Assembly: GCA_964518595.1 (NCBI GenBank)
Contig: CAZFHA010000001.1
Location: forward strand, 310,001-374,000
Length of the DNA stretch: 64,000 bases
Direction: 5' to 3'
Source of the DNA: CAZFHA01 sp964518595
Lineage (GTDB): Bacteria; Bacillota; Clostridia; Saccharofermentanales; Saccharofermentanaceae
Shown here: piece after piece, positions 24,274 through 32,479 of the stretch
Position numbering within the stretch: the stretch's first letter is position 1
Layout of the letters: each line of letters starts with the position of its first letter
Position numbers and translations under genes: made by a program
The notes under the pieces: model-generated
Told to the model about the DNA's origin: nothing
The model's database searches: none
Seen by the model: the letters and a program-made list of their open reading frames with translations, nothing else

Positions 24274-25989
24274 GTGAGAAAAAAACTACGGGCCCTACTT
24301 TCCGGCTTAGCACTTGCTGTAAGTTCTAGCATACTCTTATCCACCGCAGTCGTCATGGCGGCTGAGCCTGGCGAAACGGCCACCATGGATTTTGTTGTAA
24401 AAAACACTGACGTAGCCGAATTGGGAAGCACAGCCAATGCTGATTTATTTCAGATGGGATTCACTGGCTTGTCCAAAAATGGCGGACTAACAGATACTTA
24501 CAACTTCCGCTTTACCCTCAACATAAAAACCGGTTCTAACCGCACACTAACCGATGCCAGAATGATTTTTGATTACATGTATTATAGTCAGAATTATTGG
24601 GGTGGTAACGGTCAAGGTACACCCATGATTTGGAGCAATGAGAAGAATGCTTGGCTCCTTCCTAATCCTTGGGTCACCAGCGGCGGAGACATTGACACAT
24701 CCGCTTCGTTAACCGGTCCTGATGGGGTAAAAGTATATTTTAATGACACCTCGGTGGGTACTGCTGGAGTAAGTGATTTGTCCCCCATCCTTAAAGGTGA
24801 TATCACAAGTGTTACCACAGACTCAGCCGCTAACTTAGCTGCTGCTAACTCCGGAATGGGTACAAACATGACCCAAGCCAGTAATGTGCCTCTTGATGCG
24901 CGCCTAACAGGAGTTACCTATTCCCCTGATGCACTGATTCCAGGAACCTCCATTGCCAAAACCATGCAAGTTGTGCAGGAAAAAATAGCTGCCTTTGGAG
25001 ATGACTCCGGCCGCTGGTATGGCTTTGATTTTGTACCCAAAATTCAATATAGCTATACCTTTCCGGCTGAAATTTCTGCCACAGCTCCTCTTAGCCTAAC
25101 TGCCGTTCAACCGGGTAGTGATGTTAATTTTCATTCAGATGTTACAGTCACCGCTAATTACGGCACAGAGGTAAACTATATTTGGCAGAAGAGTACTGAC
25201 AACGGTGCTACTTTCGAAGATATGCCTGGTCAAACTTCTCCTGATCTAAATTTTACCGCCACGTATGGAGACAATGGTAACCAATATCGCTTGGCCATTG
25301 AGCCCAAAGGTAATGTTCTTGGCGGAAAACTCTATAGCGCAGTTGCAACACTGGAAGTTCTTGCCCCTATTGGGACAGTAACAGCGAAGTACGTGAATAC
25401 TGAAAACCAAGAGATTGCTCCTGCCGAAGTGCTAAGCGGATCTGTTGATACTGCCTATAGCACCGAAGCAAAGGCAATTTCCGGTTACACCCTAACAGTT
25501 ACACCAGCTAATGCTAACGGACTGTACACGGAATCAGCTCAAGAGGTAGTTTACATCTACGAAAAAGTTGTAACACCTACACCAACAGAAGCACCCAAGC
25601 CTACAGATACCCCTGAACCCAGCGTTTTACCGGCAACAGCCGGAAAAGTTCTCGTCAGCTTCGTTGACGAAAACAATCAGCAGATTGCTGACCCTGTGGA
25701 ATTAAAAGGCGAAATTGGTGAAAATTATCAGGCAACAGCCAAAGAAATTGCCGGTTACAAGCTAAAAGAAAAACCTAAAAATTTGACAGGCCAATTTAGT
25801 CAAGAAGAGCAGAAGGTAACATTTGTTTACAGCAAAACTGTACTGGGTGCCACGACTCCTCAATTAACTAAAACCGGCCAAACTGATTCTCCTTTCATGC
25901 TACTAGGCGGACTACTTCTGTTAGCTGGAATGGGTACAAGTATTCTTGTTATCACAAAGAAGCAGAGAAAAGCATCTACCAAAAACTAA
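24274..25989 (+). CDS. MucBP-repeat surface protein with sortase-like C-terminus
   Basis: 571 residues from a GTG at 24274. AGGAG (24261-24265) is 8 bp from this GTG but only 2 bp from the in-frame ATG at 24268. A Sec signal peptide (RKKLRALL then a hydrophobic core, cleaved near VMAAEP) leads an unassigned N-terminal domain of about 240 residues. An Ig-like region follows (about 270-365), then two MucBP repeats (about 367-435 and 460-527; GTVTAKYVNTENQEI and GKVLVSFVDENNQQI), separated by a Pro/Thr linker. The C-terminus has LTKTG, a hydrophobic helix and a KKQRK tail, resembling an LPxTG signal with Thr at position 2. It probably binds mucin-like or other glycans at the cell wall. Confidence 0.82.
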   Translation: MRKKLRALLSGLALAVSSSILLSTAVVMAAEPGETATMDFVVKNTDVAELGSTANADLFQMGFTGLSKNGGLTDTYNFRFTLNIKTGSNRTLTDARMIFDYMYYSQNYWGGNGQGTPMIWSNEKNAWLLPNPWVTSGGDIDTSASLTGPDGVKVYFNDTSVGTAGVSDLSPILKGDITSVTTDSAANLAAANSGMGTNMTQASNVPLDARLTGVTYSPDALIPGTSIAKTMQVVQEKIAAFGDDSGRWYGFDFVPKIQYSYTFPAEISATAPLSLTAVQPGSDVNFHSDVTVTANYGTEVNYIWQKSTDNGATFEDMPGQTSPDLNFTATYGDNGNQYRLAIEPKGNVLGGKLYSAVATLEVLAPIGTVTAKYVNTENQEIAPAEVLSGSVDTAYSTEAKAISGYTLTVTPANANGLYTESAQEVVYIYEKVVTPTPTEAPKPTDTPEPSVLPATAGKVLVSFVDENNQQIADPVELKGEIGENYQATAKEIAGYKLKEKPKNLTGQFSQEEQKVTFVYSKTVLGATTPQLTKTGQTDSPFMLLGGLLLLAGMGTSILVITKKQRKASTKN

Positions 25990-26016
25990 CTACCCACACC
26001 ATAACATATACCAAAA

Positions 26017-26062
26017 ACTCCCCCTCAGCCAGTTATTGTTACTGTTCCGAGGGGGAGTTTTT
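26017..26062. terminator. Bidirectional terminator
   Basis: ACTCCCCCTC (26017-26026) pairs with GAGGGGGAGT (26049-26058). A-runs and T-runs on either side let it serve both the MucBP gene and the convergent SatP gene. Confidence 0.85.
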
Positions 26063-26116
26063 ACTTTGTCTCTCACATATCGCAAGCGGCGAATTTACTT
26101 GCGCTGAAGTGTAAGG

Positions 26117-26725
26117 TTATGCCTTTCTTTTCAAGGGGCCAAAAGCCTTTCCTAAAGGCAGAATAACTCTTCCAAAGTGCTGGTTCATAACTGCCGCAGC
26201 TGAACCGTAGAAGGACAGAAGCGCAATGGCGAACTCAGCCCAGGCTGCCAAACTATGACTAAACTCCGGTAAAATATGAAAGCCGGATAGAGTTAACCCC
26301 AAGAATAGTAGACAAATCAAGACAAAAATGAAAAACAACACTTTATTTGTTCCCGTGGCTGTAATCGTCATATAGATAGTGAAAATTAGATATCCGAGGA
26401 AGGCCATAGTTAACTGAGATGGGTCAGCTGATGCAGCCAAAGACTCACCAAAGACGCCTCCCTGAATCATCCAGCTCATAGCCACACCAAACCAAAAGAA
26501 GGCATAGGCTCCAAAAGCAGTAGCTCCAAAAACATTATTCTTTTTTGCATCTAAAATGCACGCTAAAAGTTGAGCACCGGCACCTAAAAAAATAGCCCAA
26601 GGTAATACCAAACTGGTGCCCTCCGTCCAGCCTAACTTTTGCGAAGAGGCAACTAAGGTTACCATGGCTAGCCCAAATAAGCCTAAGGCTGTTGGATCTG
26701 CAACTAAAATCTTTCTCTCTTCCAC
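26117..26725 (-). CDS. satP: Acetate/succinate uptake transporter (GPR1/FUN34/YaaH, SatP)
   Basis: 202 residues with six predicted transmembrane helices. The N-terminal family motif appears as DPTALGLFGLAMVT, a variant of NPAPLGL. Conserved helices follow (PWAIFLGAGAQLLACILDAKKNNVFGATAFGAYAFFW). It moves acetate or succinate with protons. The start is a GTG preceded by AAGGAG at 8 bp. It is monocistronic and shares a bidirectional terminator with the MucBP gene. In an acetate-producing anaerobe it may work in export or re-uptake (inference). Confidence 0.9.
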   Translation of the reverse strand: MEERKILVADPTALGLFGLAMVTLVASSQKLGWTEGTSLVLPWAIFLGAGAQLLACILDAKKNNVFGATAFGAYAFFWFGVAMSWMIQGGVFGESLAASADPSQLTMAFLGYLIFTIYMTITATGTNKVLFFIFVLICLLFLGLTLSGFHILPEFSHSLAAWAEFAIALLSFYGSAAAVMNQHFGRVILPLGKAFGPLKRKA

Positions 26726-26996
26726 TTATTTAACTCCTTACTCAGAAAAAATACAGTTCTGCAAGGGCGCTTTCATAAATAGCCAACCCTCGCGCAAAAC
26801 TCAATTAGTATACCAGCCCTTTTTAAAAAAGCCAACTAGAGGTAGCGAAGCCCTTCCCATTCCTCCCGCGGAAAAATTAACGTTGATCCTACAGAAATAA
26901 ACATCAACCGTAGAAAAAGAGAAGTGTAGAACGGCTTGCATATTGCTAAGCCCCAAGCTATTATGGAAAAATCTGGGGATAAGGTAGGTAGCTTAC

Positions 26997-27758
26997 ATGG
27001 ATTTTTTCAGCTTTATTACTCATTTAGAACTTTGGCAACTGGTCTCCCTGGCTGTAGTTGCTCTAATCGTAGGGCTGGGAAAATCCGGCCTCAGTGCCGC
27101 CACGCTTTTAGCTATTCCTATATTGGCCGAGGCCTTCGGAGCGAAAGAATCTACCGGACTTATGCTTATCCTCTACCTATTGGGCGATGGCTTTGCAGTT
27201 AAAAATTATAACGCTCATGTTCAGTGGGATAAGATCACTAAAATCATGCCCCCGGCACTTTTAGGTCTGCTACTGGGCGCTATAGTAGGACAAAGTATGA
27301 ATGATCAAACATTTAAACTTTGTCTATCCCTACTCATTCTGGCCTGTTTAGGTTTCATGCTGTATCAGACCATAAAGGGACAAAATTTCAAGGTTCCACA
27401 TAAATGGTGGTTTGTACTTCCCATTGGTATATTGGCAGGTTTTGCAACCATGATTGGCAATGCCTCCGGCCCGATTTTTGCTATTTATCTACTAGCCGCA
27501 GGTTTAGAGAAGAATCACTTTCTCGGAACCACGGCTTGGTTCTTTCTCATTATTAACCTAATCAAACTCCCCCTGCAAATTTTTGCTTGGGGAAACATAA
27601 CTTGGCAGACTTTTTTCACCGCACTGATAGCTTTGCCCTTAGTATATATAGGTATAAAAATAGGTGTGGCACTGATTAAAAGAATACAGGATCGAACTTT
27701 TCGCTATATCATCTTAATTATGACTGCCTTGGCTGCCTTACGCTTATTATTTAGTTAA
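26997..27758 (+). CDS. TauE/SafE-family anion permease
   Basis: 253 residues with seven to eight hydrophobic helices. The family pattern is seen in the first repeat (LIVGLGKSGLSAATLLAIPIL) and the second (GILAGFATMIGNASGPIFAIYLL), with the conserved GNASGP stretch. Members export sulfite, sulfoacetate or related anions. It is monocistronic, with AAGGTAGG upstream of the ATG. The substrate cannot be read from the sequence. Confidence 0.87.
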   Translation: MDFFSFITHLELWQLVSLAVVALIVGLGKSGLSAATLLAIPILAEAFGAKESTGLMLILYLLGDGFAVKNYNAHVQWDKITKIMPPALLGLLLGAIVGQSMNDQTFKLCLSLLILACLGFMLYQTIKGQNFKVPHKWWFVLPIGILAGFATMIGNASGPIFAIYLLAAGLEKNHFLGTTAWFFLIINLIKLPLQIFAWGNITWQTFFTALIALPLVYIGIKIGVALIKRIQDRTFRYIILIMTALAALRLLFS

Positions 27759-28208
27759 GGGCGCCGATTTCCTTCTGCCGAAAATTTCAGTGCTTGTATT
27801 GGAAGGGGCTACGCTGTTCCCTAAGGCCAATATTGCAACTTATCATTAAAAAAGTTTCACTTATGTTGCAAGGGTTACATTTCTTTATTGGCGAGAAGGG
27901 TAGAATGGTCTAAATACTTCGTTCATTTCTCGGGATAACCACCCTATTTGTAAACAAATTTGGGCAGTCCTGTTCTAAAGGCTATATTTCCACCTTCCAT
28001 CCTCCAGAAATATTATAACTATTCACCAATCAATATGAAAGTCAACTCTTGTATTCTCTCATAGCAGTGTATATACTTCAGAAATGTTAAAGGAAACCTA
28101 ACATAGATTTCACCCTAATTTAACAGTAGTGGTGAAAGGGAAAGTTATCTAACAGGTTCGCCTGCCAAGATATATTTAACTAAGAAGATATTTCAGGAGG
28201 ATTTTGAA
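27759..28208 (+). other. Intergenic region of 450 bp with a promoter and leader
   Basis: No convincing gene is seen in this gap. A promoter lies at 28049-28077. The leader it would produce is about 125 nt and contains a weak hairpin (TTTCACC pairing with GGTGAAA across 16 bases, near 28107-28136). No known riboswitch was recognised, and the first 290 bases show nothing I can name. Confidence 0.5.
28049..28077 (+). promoter_or_regulatory. Sigma-A-type promoter for the small lipoprotein gene
   Basis: TTGTAT (28049-28054), exactly 17 bp, TATACT (28072-28077). The start codon is 132 bp downstream. Confidence 0.65.
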
Positions 28209-28442
28209 ATGAAAAAGATTTTAGCTTTAGGTATTGTTGTTGCTTTAGCCGCTGCTTTGACAGCTTGTGGTGGAGACACCAAGACTACTACTGCTGCTAG
28301 CACAACTGCTGCTGCTACAACTGCTGCTGCTACCACAGAAGCCAGCAAAGATGCTTCTAAGAGCGAAACTACAGATGCTGCTACCAGCGCTGCCAGTGAT
28401 GCTACAACTGCTGCTGAGACTTCTGCTTCCAAAGCTTCTTAA
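28209..28442 (+). CDS. Small low-complexity Ala/Thr lipoprotein
   Basis: 77 residues. Strong ribosome site (CAGGAGG). The signal MKKILALGIVVALAAALTAC ends in a lipobox with Cys20. All that follows is Ala/Thr/Ser with a few Lys/Asp/Glu and no folded domain. The signal and the CGGDTK start are shared with the next lipoprotein, so this looks like a duplicate that kept only the anchor and linker. A direct duplication of AAGACATCTT around the stop codon (28441-28460) suggests local rearrangement. A terminator follows. It could be a surface-displayed spacer or a decayed gene. Confidence 0.7.
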   Translation: MKKILALGIVVALAAALTACGGDTKTTTAASTTAAATTAAATTEASKDASKSETTDAATSAASDATTAAETSASKAS

Positions 28443-28487
28443 GACATCTTAAGACATCTTAAGCAGGAAATATGTCGTTTCGAACGG

Positions 28488-28520
28488 AGAGGGGTTGCTA
28501 CAACCCCTCTTTTGTTGTTT
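28488..28520 (+). terminator. Rho-independent terminator
   Basis: AGAGGGGTTG (28488-28497), loop CTA, CAACCCCTCT (28501-28510), then TTTGTTGTTT. A perfect 10-bp stem. Confidence 0.9.
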
Positions 28521-28588
28521 AATACTTCTGTTAATCATTTGTCGTGTTCGTAGTTGTTTACACGATGTATTATTCAGGAGGATTTAAA

Positions 28589-29173
28589 GTGAAAAAGATT
28601 ATTATTCTTGGTCTTGCTCTGACACTTATGGTTGCTGCTACTGCTTGTGGCGGTGATACTAAGGCTACTTCTGCTGCCACCACCGCCGCTCCAGCCACTA
28701 CAGCAGCTAGTGCTGAAACTACAGCCCCTGCCACCACAGCAGCTAGTGCTGAAACTACGGCTCCTGCCGGAGAAACCACTGCGGCTAAAGGAGATGGCAC
28801 CATTAATTTAGTGCTTGACGATGGATCTTTAGTTTATAAAAGATTTGAGCTATCTACAGACTATAAGGAGAACCCTGTAATTATCGTATACTTTGACTAT
28901 ACAAATACAGGATCTAAAGCCGCCAGTGCCGTATTTAAGTTCACTGTAAAAGCCTTTCAGAACGGTGTAGAGAGTAGCGAAAATGGTTTAATGAAGGAAC
29001 CACCACAAGCATATAAAGATCTGATGTCCGATGTAAAGCCAGGCTCTAGCCTTGAGGTTGCTTACGTTTTATCCATCAAGGATACAACTACTGATGTAGA
29101 AATTGAGGCTTCTCCCTTAATCGACCTTGATGGCTCCAAGACCCAGACTCAAATCATTAAGATTGCTGAGTAA
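28589..29173 (+). CDS. Lipoprotein with a DUF5067-like domain
   Basis: 194 residues from a GTG at 28589, fixed by CAGGAGG upstream; the frame from 28544 starts inside the previous terminator region. Lipobox VAATAC, with Cys20. An Ala/Thr linker (about 22-68) contains a 12-residue unit ATTAASAETTAP present twice. The folded part (about 70-194) resembles the DUF5067 immunoglobulin-like domain: IIVYFDYTNTGSKAASA, an AFQNG strand, and VKPGSSLEVAYVL. It is extracellular and membrane-anchored. Such domains occur widely in Gram-positives without a known function. It lies directly after the smaller lipoprotein with the same anchor. Confidence 0.8.
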   Translation: MKKIIILGLALTLMVAATACGGDTKATSAATTAAPATTAASAETTAPATTAASAETTAPAGETTAAKGDGTINLVLDDGSLVYKRFELSTDYKENPVIIVYFDYTNTGSKAASAVFKFTVKAFQNGVESSENGLMKEPPQAYKDLMSDVKPGSSLEVAYVLSIKDTTTDVEIEASPLIDLDGSKTQTQIIKIAE

Positions 29174-29242
29174 TTTTTTTATCAGCTCTATTCCCCTGGG
29201 GTATAGAGTATTGGTAATGAAGTAGAAATCAAAGAAACAAGA

Positions 29243-29276
29243 CCGTCCTTGCCAATCAAGCAAGGGCGGTTTTTTG
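29243..29276 (+). terminator. Rho-independent terminator
   Basis: ACCGTCCTTGC (29243-29253) pairs with GCAAGGGCGGT (29261-29271) with one G-T pair, followed by six T. Confidence 0.88.
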
Positions 29277-29437
29277 TAGCCAATCCGCCTGTCCGCCTTT
29301 TCTTTCCTCAAGAGTAAGCCATCTTAAGAAAAATAAGATAGTTCACAATCTCTGGTTATTAGTCAATAATTTTTGATATAATTTTGAGTAAGACAACTTA
29401 TGGACATCTTGGTGTAAGCGAATATGAGGTGAGCATA

Positions 29438-30358
29438 ATGAATAACAAAATTATACTCGAAGACAAAGCCCTTAAGAATTCCGTTTGGTATTCACTGCTT
29501 TTGTCTGTAGTGGGAATTGCCGCCGGTCTCTTACTCACCTCTTCTTACATTCTTTTTGATGGAATTTACTCCCTTGTGGGCTTTATTCTTGGGATTTTAA
29601 ATTGGAAAATCAGCGCTTTTGTAAAAAAGGATGACGAGACACGCTTTCCTTTCGGAAAAGCATCTATCGAATCTGCCGTTATCTTTCTTCAATATGTGGT
29701 CATAACCTTCTTTTTAATTCAATCCTTAGCTACTGCTGTAAAAACAGTAGTTCGAGGACCGGAACCGCTTAACATTGCCATTATTACTATTTATATCGCT
29801 ATCCAAACAGTCTTTGTAATTTGGTGTTATGTGGTTACCGAACGCATCAACAAGAAAATTTTCTCACCTCTGGTAGAAGCCGTTAGCCATCAATGGAAAA
29901 TAGCCTCTATCATCGGAGTATCCGTCAGTATAGCTTTTGTTATCGCATGGATACTAAGTGCTTTGGGACAAGACTATGTAGCTCTCTTTGTTGATCCGAT
30001 CATTCTCATTCTGGTAGTTCTGCTGCTTCTACCTGAACATGTTCGCGAAATCGTCATCTCAGCAAGAGAAATGATCGGCATGAATGCAGAGGATGATTTA
30101 GAGGAAGCCGATGAGGTTATTTCCATTGTTAATGCATTTGGCGAAAAAATTAATGTCCGGCGCACGTATTGTAGGGTATCCAGAAGTAGCGGACAACTTT
30201 TTATCGAAATTGATTTCTTAGTGGAACCTGGTTTCTCCTATGATTCAATTCGGGAGCAAGATCAACTCCGCGAGGCTCTTTTAAAGGAACTAAGCTTCAT
30301 CAAATTAGATTTATGGATGATTGTTGCCTTTACCCATAATGAAAAATGGGCAACGTAA
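29438..30358 (+). CDS. Cation diffusion facilitator family transporter
   Basis: 306 residues from the ATG at 29438, preceded by GAGGTGA; the longer frame from 29384 has no ribosome site. Six predicted helices lie between about 15 and 215. In helix II the usual HxxxD metal site is replaced: the stretch reads SYILFDGIYSLVGFILGI, keeping the FDG..S.. pattern of Cgr/CzcD-like divergent members. RFPFGKASIES matches the family's FPFGK loop. A cytoplasmic domain follows (about 230-306). It probably exports a divalent cation, but the loss of His ligands makes the ion uncertain. Confidence 0.8.
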   Translation: MNNKIILEDKALKNSVWYSLLLSVVGIAAGLLLTSSYILFDGIYSLVGFILGILNWKISAFVKKDDETRFPFGKASIESAVIFLQYVVITFFLIQSLATAVKTVVRGPEPLNIAIITIYIAIQTVFVIWCYVVTERINKKIFSPLVEAVSHQWKIASIIGVSVSIAFVIAWILSALGQDYVALFVDPIILILVVLLLLPEHVREIVISAREMIGMNAEDDLEEADEVISIVNAFGEKINVRRTYCRVSRSSGQLFIEIDFLVEPGFSYDSIREQDQLREALLKELSFIKLDLWMIVAFTHNEKWAT

Positions 30359-30591
30359 TTCTGTTGCCTCTACAGCTGAAGCTGAAGAGCTGCTCAAAGA
30401 AGTAGATAAGCATCTTTTTTATCACCATGGTTAACCTTCTCCAGAATGCAATCTGGTAGCTGCTGAACACATTTTATGCTACTTTGAAACGCTTTTCCCC
30501 AACTCTAATTACCAAAAGGAAATGTTGCAGTTTGCCTCCGCCCACAAACAGGCTTCTCGACCTCAGCTACGAAAAAATCCACAACCTTTAT
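30339..30591 (+). pseudogene. Possible decayed small gene in the CDF/Yip1 gap
   Basis: One frame reads MKNGQRNSVASTAEAEELLKEV from 30339, hits TAA at 30432, then stays open with protein-like content (PECNLVAAEHILCYFETLFPN) to TAA at 30591 and beyond. The composition looks coding, but no family was recognised. The rest of the 333-bp gap up to 30691 shows nothing else. Low confidence; chance is a real alternative. Confidence 0.3.
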
Positions 30592-30691
30592 AAGAACCTT
30601 TAGCAAGGACTATCCTCAATGCGACCACGTTTGACAAACGCTGCTATTTGGTCTACATTGCATATAGAATAATTGTAAAGGATATGTATAT

Positions 30692-31276
30692 ATGATAATA
30701 AATTTATTGATACATCCTAAAACCTTTTTTGAGAAGGTTCGTGGTCAGCAAGTTTCCTTGTGGCCTCCTGTAATCATTCTAATTATAACTGGAATTTTGG
30801 ATGGAATCGTTACGGTTCTTACCACCGGACATACCAACATTTATGAATTAGCCAGCCGCCCCATGGCAGGCAGCCGCTTTCTTTTTTTGCTTCTCACTTC
30901 TAATTTAAACTTCTATTTATTAATTGCTGCCCAGACCTTTCTTTTCCATTTAATCATTAAAAAGCTGGGCGGTACTGGGGGCACCCGGCGGCAAGCCTTT
31001 TATATATTAGGAATGTCAACCTTACCTATATTAATACAATCTATTATTCATTTATTCTTTCCGCAGACTGTCTGGTGGCAGTATTTTGAATACAATAAAA
31101 TTCTTTACTTCTTAAGCTACAGCCTTTTTAATTTAGCTAATATTTGGAGTGTTGCCTTGCTTATTATCGGGTTCGCCAAGGTATATAACGTGTCCTATAA
31201 GAAATCCTCTATTCTTTATCTGCAGTTTTTGCTCAAAATTATTCCCCTTGTAATTATTATGTTATTAACCAGTTGA
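30692..31276 (+). CDS. Yip1-family membrane protein
   Basis: 194 residues with five predicted helices. The opening LLIHPKTFFEKVRGQQ is the typical Yip1 start. It continues with helix pairs around ILIITGILDGIVTVL and FYILGMSTLPILIQSIIHLFF, and a terminal LLKIIPLVIIMLL helix. AAAGGA precedes the ATG by 9 bp. Bacterial Yip1 proteins have no settled role. The next gene (DUF1622) follows after 43 bp and may be co-transcribed. Confidence 0.8.
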   Translation: MIINLLIHPKTFFEKVRGQQVSLWPPVIILIITGILDGIVTVLTTGHTNIYELASRPMAGSRFLFLLLTSNLNFYLLIAAQTFLFHLIIKKLGGTGGTRRQAFYILGMSTLPILIQSIIHLFFPQTVWWQYFEYNKILYFLSYSLFNLANIWSVALLIIGFAKVYNVSYKKSSILYLQFLLKIIPLVIIMLLTS

Positions 31277-31319
31277 GTATATTCAGGATCTGACTAAAAT
31301 ACACGCTGGAGAAAAATTT

Positions 31320-31727
31320 ATGCTTGATATAACGAAAATCTTACATGCCGTTAAAGATGTCATTGATATTATCGCCATTGTCTACATGATCTGGGGGCTC
31401 TTTCGGGCTTTAATCCGCATCACCAAAAATGAAATCCAGCGGGGTAATGATAGCAGGCAAATTGTTATCCGCGACAATATTCGTGTGTTTTTAGGCACGT
31501 ATATTTTATTAGGTTTAGAAATTTTAATTCTGGCAGACATTATCGGTACTATTATCAACCCTGAACTAGAAGAACTCATTACGCTAATCACCATTGTGGT
31601 TGTCCGAACGATTATCTCTTTCTTTCTGCAACGAGATGTTCATGAGACTATTGAGCACGTCGAAAAAGAGCAATCAGCACTCTCAGATAGCCAGAATACC
31701 CCTGTAGAGAAGTCTCCCAAGTCTTGA
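31320..31727 (+). CDS. DUF1622-family membrane protein
   Basis: 135 residues with three hydrophobic segments (about 12-35, 57-78 and 85-105). The stretch VFLGTYILLGLEILILADIIGTI followed by LITLITIVVVRTIISFFLQRDV is the hallmark of DUF1622. The C-terminus is polar. A GGAG ribosome site is present. Probably co-transcribed with the Yip1-like gene. Function unknown. Confidence 0.82.
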   Translation: MLDITKILHAVKDVIDIIAIVYMIWGLFRALIRITKNEIQRGNDSRQIVIRDNIRVFLGTYILLGLEILILADIIGTIINPELEELITLITIVVVRTIISFFLQRDVHETIEHVEKEQSALSDSQNTPVEKSPKS

Positions 31728-31780
31728 GGCTTCTCTTAGCAGAGCATAATAAAATGTCCTCTTCGGGTAAATGAAGGAGT

Positions 31781-32479
31781 TTAACCCTCTCCCCGTCCCA
31801 AATCCAAATGTATGCGCCCGTCCTTAATTTCAATAATCCGGTCGGCCTTCTCCGCAATGCGCCGGTCATGTGTAATAATCACAAAGGTGGTTTTGAACTG
31901 TTGGTTTATCCGGCGCATCATATCATAAATTACTTCCGTGGTATCAGAGTCCAAATTTCCAGTCGGTTCATCGGCTAAAATAATTTTGGGGTTCATGATA
32001 AGAGCCCTTGCAATAGCCGTTCTCTGTTGCTGTCCACCAGACATTTTAGTAGCAAGATTGTTCTTAACCCCACTTAACCCAACTAAATCTAAAAGCTCTA
32101 AAGCCCGCTCCCGAACCTGGCGTCCGGGACGGTTATTTTTTATCCAAAAGGGCATGAGCACATTTTCCAGAGCCGTAAATTCAGGAAGCAAATAATGAAA
32201 TTGAAAAATAAAGCCAATGGTTTCATTCCGCAGTGTGGCCAGTTGATTTTGTTTCATGCCTGCAGTCGGAATACCATTAATGATTACACGACCGGAGCTA
32301 GGACGGTCTAGGGTTCCCATGATATTCATTAGAGTAGATTTTCCACTGCCAGACTGACCGATAATAGCATTAAAGGACTCTGCCTGAAAAGCCAGATCCA
32401 CATCAAAAAGAACTTGGTTCGCCAGACTGGAACTACCATAAACTTTATTAATTTTCTCTAGTTTTATCACATCAGCCAT
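31781..32479 (-). CDS. ABC transporter ATP-binding protein (LolD/MacB-like)
   Basis: 232 residues. Walker A is GQSGSGKST, the signature is MSGGQQQRTAIARAL, and Walker B is IILADEPTGNLDS with the H-loop THDRRI. The LDS after Walker B and the lack of a carbohydrate-type C-terminal domain place it in the MacB/LolD exporter group. It overlaps the permease gene by 8 bp. In Gram-positives such complexes handle lipids, peptides or antimicrobial agents. Confidence 0.93.
   Translation of the reverse strand: MADVIKLEKINKVYGSSSLANQVLFDVDLAFQAESFNAIIGQSGSGKSTLMNIMGTLDRPSSGRVIINGIPTAGMKQNQLATLRNETIGFIFQFHYLLPEFTALENVLMPFWIKNNRPGRQVRERALELLDLVGLSGVKNNLATKMSGGQQQRTAIARALIMNPKIILADEPTGNLDSDTTEVIYDMMRRINQQFKTTFVIITHDRRIAEKADRIIEIKDGRIHLDLGRGEG

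Noticed and set aside
27759..28048. Possible riboswitch in the long intergenic region
   Set aside because: No conserved aptamer core was recognised; only a weak hairpin nearer the gene was seen.
28700..28775. Repeated units resembling a CRISPR array
   Set aside because: They are two copies of a 36-base unit inside a lipoprotein linker, in frame and without spacers.
28193..28803. Antisense open frames rich in Ala/Val opposite the lipoprotein genes
   Set aside because: They arise from the low-complexity Ala/Thr codons of the real genes.
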